A stretch of 64,000 nucleotides of DNA, from contig NZ_JADLZT010000012.1 of NCBI RefSeq assembly GCF_015453285.1, forward strand, positions 1-64,000, in the 5' to 3' direction. The position numbers and the translations under genes were made by a program. Origin of the DNA: Lysobacter niastensis. Its GTDB lineage: Bacteria > Pseudomonadota > Gammaproteobacteria > Xanthomonadales > Xanthomonadaceae. Positions within the stretch are counted from its first letter, which is position 1; each line of letters begins with the position of its first letter. The notes beneath the pieces are model-generated. The model had not been told where the DNA came from. It made no database searches and was given only the letters and a program-made list of their open reading frames with translations. Shown here one piece after another: positions 62,007 through 64,000 of the stretch.

Positions 62007-62468
62007 TTACTTGCCGCGCGGCGCCTTGGCCTCGCTCGCGCGCCAGTCGGCGGCGGCGTGGTCGAGCACGCCGTTGACGTAGGTGTGGCCGTGCTCGGCG
62101 CCGAAGCGTTTCACCGACTCGATCGCCTCGTTGATGACGACGCGGTACGGCACGTCCAGGCGGCGGCGCAGCTCGTAGGCGGCGATGCGCAGGGCCGCGC
62201 GCTCGACCGCATCGACCTGCTCGATGTCGCGATCGAGGAAAGGCTTGAGCGCTTCGTCGAGTTCGTTGCAATGCTCGTCGACACCGCGCACCAGGTCCTC
62301 GAAGTATTCGAGGTCCGCGACTTCGTGCGCCTGTTCGTGCGCGAACTGCGCAATCACGTCGCGCGCACTGGCACCCGACATCTGCCAGGCATAGACGGCC
62401 TGCAGCGCACGGCGGCGCGCACGCGAGCGGGCAACGGGATCGATTCCATCCTGACGACGGCGGTTCAT
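62007..62468 (-). CDS. nusB: Transcription antitermination factor NusB
   Basis: A 153-residue RNA-binding protein that, with NusE, binds boxA. '[19 protein letters not shown]' is the arginine-rich start. '[43 protein letters not shown]'-type sequence fills 75-120, and '[13 protein letters not shown]' closes the domain. ATG at 62468 overlaps the ribH stop. Confidence 0.96.
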   Translation of the reverse strand: MNRRRQDGIDPVARSRARRRALQAVYAWQMSGASARDVIAQFAHEQAHEVADLEYFEDLVRGVDEHCNELDEALKPFLDRDIEQVDAVERAALRIAAYELRRRLDVPYRVVINEAIESVKRFGAEHGHTYVNGVLDHAAADWRASEAKAPRGK

Positions 62469-62932
62469 GGCAGTTGCCCCAGCAAGTGACTCATTTCCAA
62501 TGCGGCCAAGGCCGCTTCCTCGCCCTTGTTCCCGTGGTTGCCGCCAGCGCGGGCTTCGGCATCCTCGTGTCGCTCCACGGCCAGCACGCCGTTGGCGACC
62601 GGAATGCCGTAATCCAGCGACACGCGCATCAGACCGTCCGAACATCCGTCGGCGACCTGCTCGTAATGGCGCGTATCGCCACGCACGACGCAACCCAGCG
62701 CCACCACCGCCGCATGCCGGCCGGCTGCGGCCAGGCGCGCCGCAGTGAGCGGGATTTCCCATGCGCCCGGCACGCGGATCACGTCGACGGCACCTTCCGA
62801 GACGCCGTTGTCGGCGAAGGTCTTGCGTGCGCCGGCGACCAGCGTATCGGTGATACGCGGGTTCCAGCGGCTGGCGATGATCGCGAAACGCGCGCCTTCA
62901 GGGCTGCGCAGGTCGCCTTCGTAGTGGGTCAT
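62465..62932 (-). CDS. ribH: 6,7-dimethyl-8-ribityllumazine synthase
   Basis: A 155-residue enzyme of riboflavin synthesis. '[20 protein letters not shown]', '[15 protein letters not shown]', '[20 protein letters not shown]' (catalytic His) and '[10 protein letters not shown]' are conserved. The usual order ribB-ribH-nusB-thiL is kept. Confidence 0.96.
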   Translation of the reverse strand: MTHYEGDLRSPEGARFAIIASRWNPRITDTLVAGARKTFADNGVSEGAVDVIRVPGAWEIPLTAARLAAAGRHAAVVALGCVVRGDTRHYEQVADGCSDGLMRVSLDYGIPVANGVLAVERHEDAEARAGGNHGNKGEEAALAALEMSHLLGQLP

Positions 62933-62971
62933 GGGCGTTCTTCGTAAGGGGCGGGCATTTTAACGCGGGTA

Positions 62972-62989
62972 TCCCGGGCGCGCCCGGGA
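62972..62989. repeat. Perfect 18-bp palindrome between ribB and ribH
   Basis: TCCCGGGCG/CGCCCGGGA lies in the 76-base gap. No T-run follows on the minus strand, so it is not a standard terminator. TTAAAAT just beyond it (62959-62965, minus strand) could be a -10 for ribH. Confidence 0.4.
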
Positions 62990-63008
62990 AAGCCTCGATG
63001 TGGATGGC

Positions 63009-64000
63009 TCAGTGTTGCGGATCGACGTACTCGACGACTTCCAGGCCGAAACCGGCCAGGCCGATCTGCTTGCGCGGCGTGCCGAGCACGCGCAGCCTGC
63101 CGAGCCCCAGGTCGGCCAGGATCTGGCCACCGGCACCGTTGCGGCGCCACTCGGCCAGGGCATGACCGGCCGCGGCCGATCCGTCGTCGGCGTGCTGCGG
63201 AGCGCGCACGCGCGCCAGCAGCGCCTGGGCGTCGGCGTGGTCGGCCAGCAGCACCAGCGCGCCGCAGCCTTCGGCGGCGATCCGGGCCAGCACATCGCCC
63301 ACCGCCGGACCGAAGTCCGGGCGGCGCCAGTGCAGCGCGTCGGCCAGCGGGTTCTGCACGTGCACGCGCACCAGCGTCGGCGTCGCCGGGTCGGGCTCGC
63401 CGCGGAGCATTGCGAAGTGCAGCGCATGGCTCAGGCGATCGCGGTAGGTGAACAGCCGGAACGGTCCGTGCTCGGTCTCGATCTCGCGCGCATCGACACG
63501 CTCGACCGTGTGCTCGGTGGCCAGGCGATAGCGGATCAGTTCCTCGATCGAGCCGATCTTCAGGCCATGCTCGGCGGCGAAGGCCTCCAGTTCCGGACGG
63601 CGCGCCATGCTGCCGTCGGGATTGAGGATCTCGACCAGCACGCCGGAAGGCTCCAGTCCCGCCAGCAACGCGAGATCAGCCGCCGCTTCGGTATGGCCGG
63701 CGCGATTGAGCACGCCGCCCGGCTGCGCCATCAGCGGGAAGATGTGGCCCGGCTGCGACAGGTCGCTGGCGGCGGCGTCCGGGCGCACCGCGGTGCGGAT
63801 CGTGTGTGCGCGGTCGTAGGCGGAAATGCCGGTGGTGACGCCTTCGGCCGCCTCGATGCTGACGGTGAAGTTGGTGTGGTGCGGCGAGGTGTTGTCGCGC
63901 ACCATCGGCGGCAGGCCAAGCTGGCGGCAGCGCTCGCGCGTCAGCGACAGGCACACCAGGCCACGCGCGTGCGTGACCATGAAGTTGATGTCCTGCGGAC
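63009..64000 (-). CDS. ribB: 3,4-dihydroxy-2-butanone 4-phosphate synthase with degenerate GTP cyclohydrolase II-like domain (5' end outside window)
   Basis: The gene runs off the window; about the last 330 codons are present. The reading is continuous to the edge (PQDINFMVTHARGLVCLSLT), so the ATG at 63980 is not the true start. The DHBP synthase half shows 'SPHHTNFTVSIEAAEGVTTGISAYDRAHTI' and 'GHIFPLMAQPGGVLNRAGHTEAAADLALLAG'. The C-terminal half has the GTP cyclohydrolase II fold outline ('FRLFTYRDRLSHALHFAM', 'PLADALHWRRPDFGPAVGDVL') but lacks the zinc cysteines and catalytic residues. It is therefore probably active only as RibB. Confidence 0.9.
   Translation of the reverse strand, partial: PQDINFMVTHARGLVCLSLTRERCRQLGLPPMVRDNTSPHHTNFTVSIEAAEGVTTGISAYDRAHTIRTAVRPDAAASDLSQPGHIFPLMAQPGGVLNRAGHTEAAADLALLAGLEPSGVLVEILNPDGSMARRPELEAFAAEHGLKIGSIEELIRYRLATEHTVERVDAREIETEHGPFRLFTYRDRLSHALHFAMLRGEPDPATPTLVRVHVQNPLADALHWRRPDFGPAVGDVLARIAAEGCGALVLLADHADAQALLARVRAPQHADDGSAAAGHALAEWRRNGAGGQILADLGLGRLRVLGTPRKQIGLAGFGLEVVEYVDPQH

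Overview
The window reads as chromosome of a high-GC gammaproteobacterium of the Xanthomonadaceae/Lysobacteraceae, most probably Lysobacter-like. The grounds are the gene order pilS-pilR-pilA ... pilB-pilC-pilD-coaE next to sucCD, a division and cell wall (dcw) cluster without murD, a MutT-ThiE fusion beside secA, and scattered palindromic repeats of the 'ccctctcccgc..gcgggagaggg' type common in that family. This assignment is inference from gene content; no marker such as 16S rRNA is present.

Layout. 0.1-5.5 kb: bamD (forward), then nadE, a DUF559 gene and sucC-sucD on the minus strand, with repeat elements and two strong terminators. 5.6-9.5 kb: the PilS-PilR two-component system and pilA, whose upstream region has a clear sigma-54 -24/-12 promoter. 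9.6-27.2 kb: a surface-glycan island inside the type IV pilus locus. Its forward arm holds two paralogous GT-C/TPR membrane proteins directly after pilA, a GT4, a 46-codon ORF and a GT2. Its reverse arm, read from 27.2 down to 15.9 kb, holds a polyprenol-phosphate glycosyltransferase-like GT2, Gmd, a Wzx-type flippase, a methyltransferase, a DegT aminotransferase, a GNAT acetyltransferase, a GT2, a C-methyltransferase-like enzyme, a WbsX-like protein, a second methyltransferase and an acyltransferase. 27.3-31.9 kb: pilB-pilC-pilD-coaE.

31.9-37.7 kb: the mutT-thiE fusion and secA, then a tandem array of about 74-bp repeats whose stems covary, then an M23 peptidase divergent from dciA (DUF721). 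37.9-54.9 kb: lpxC and the dcw cluster on the minus strand (mraZ-rsmH-ftsL-ftsI-murE-murF-mraY-ftsW-murG-murC-ddl-ftsQ-ftsA-ftsZ-lpxC). Every junction from mraZ to ftsA overlaps by 1-11 bases, and a consensus-like promoter with 10-bp spaced MraZ-type boxes lies upstream. 55.4-55.7 kb: RNase P RNA (minus strand) between inverted palindromes. 55.9-60.6 kb: rsmI, then divergent lpoA, a yraN copy interrupted by an amber codon, a DUF457 membrane protein and a GlcD-like FAD oxidase. 60.6-64 kb: a small membrane protein, thiL, nusB, ribH and the truncated end of ribB.

How it fits together. PilR with sigma-54 would drive pilA. The GT-C pair beside pilA is a candidate for pilin glycosylation, and Gmd, DegT and GNAT together suggest a GDP-linked N-acylated 4-amino-6-deoxyhexose (perosamine type) as a building block. 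The rest is envelope and division housekeeping plus cofactor synthesis (NAD, CoA, thiamine, riboflavin). The items most worth a second look are the pilus-embedded glycan island with its GT-C pair, the covarying repeat array at 35.9-36.2 kb, the missing murD, and the in-frame stop in yraN.
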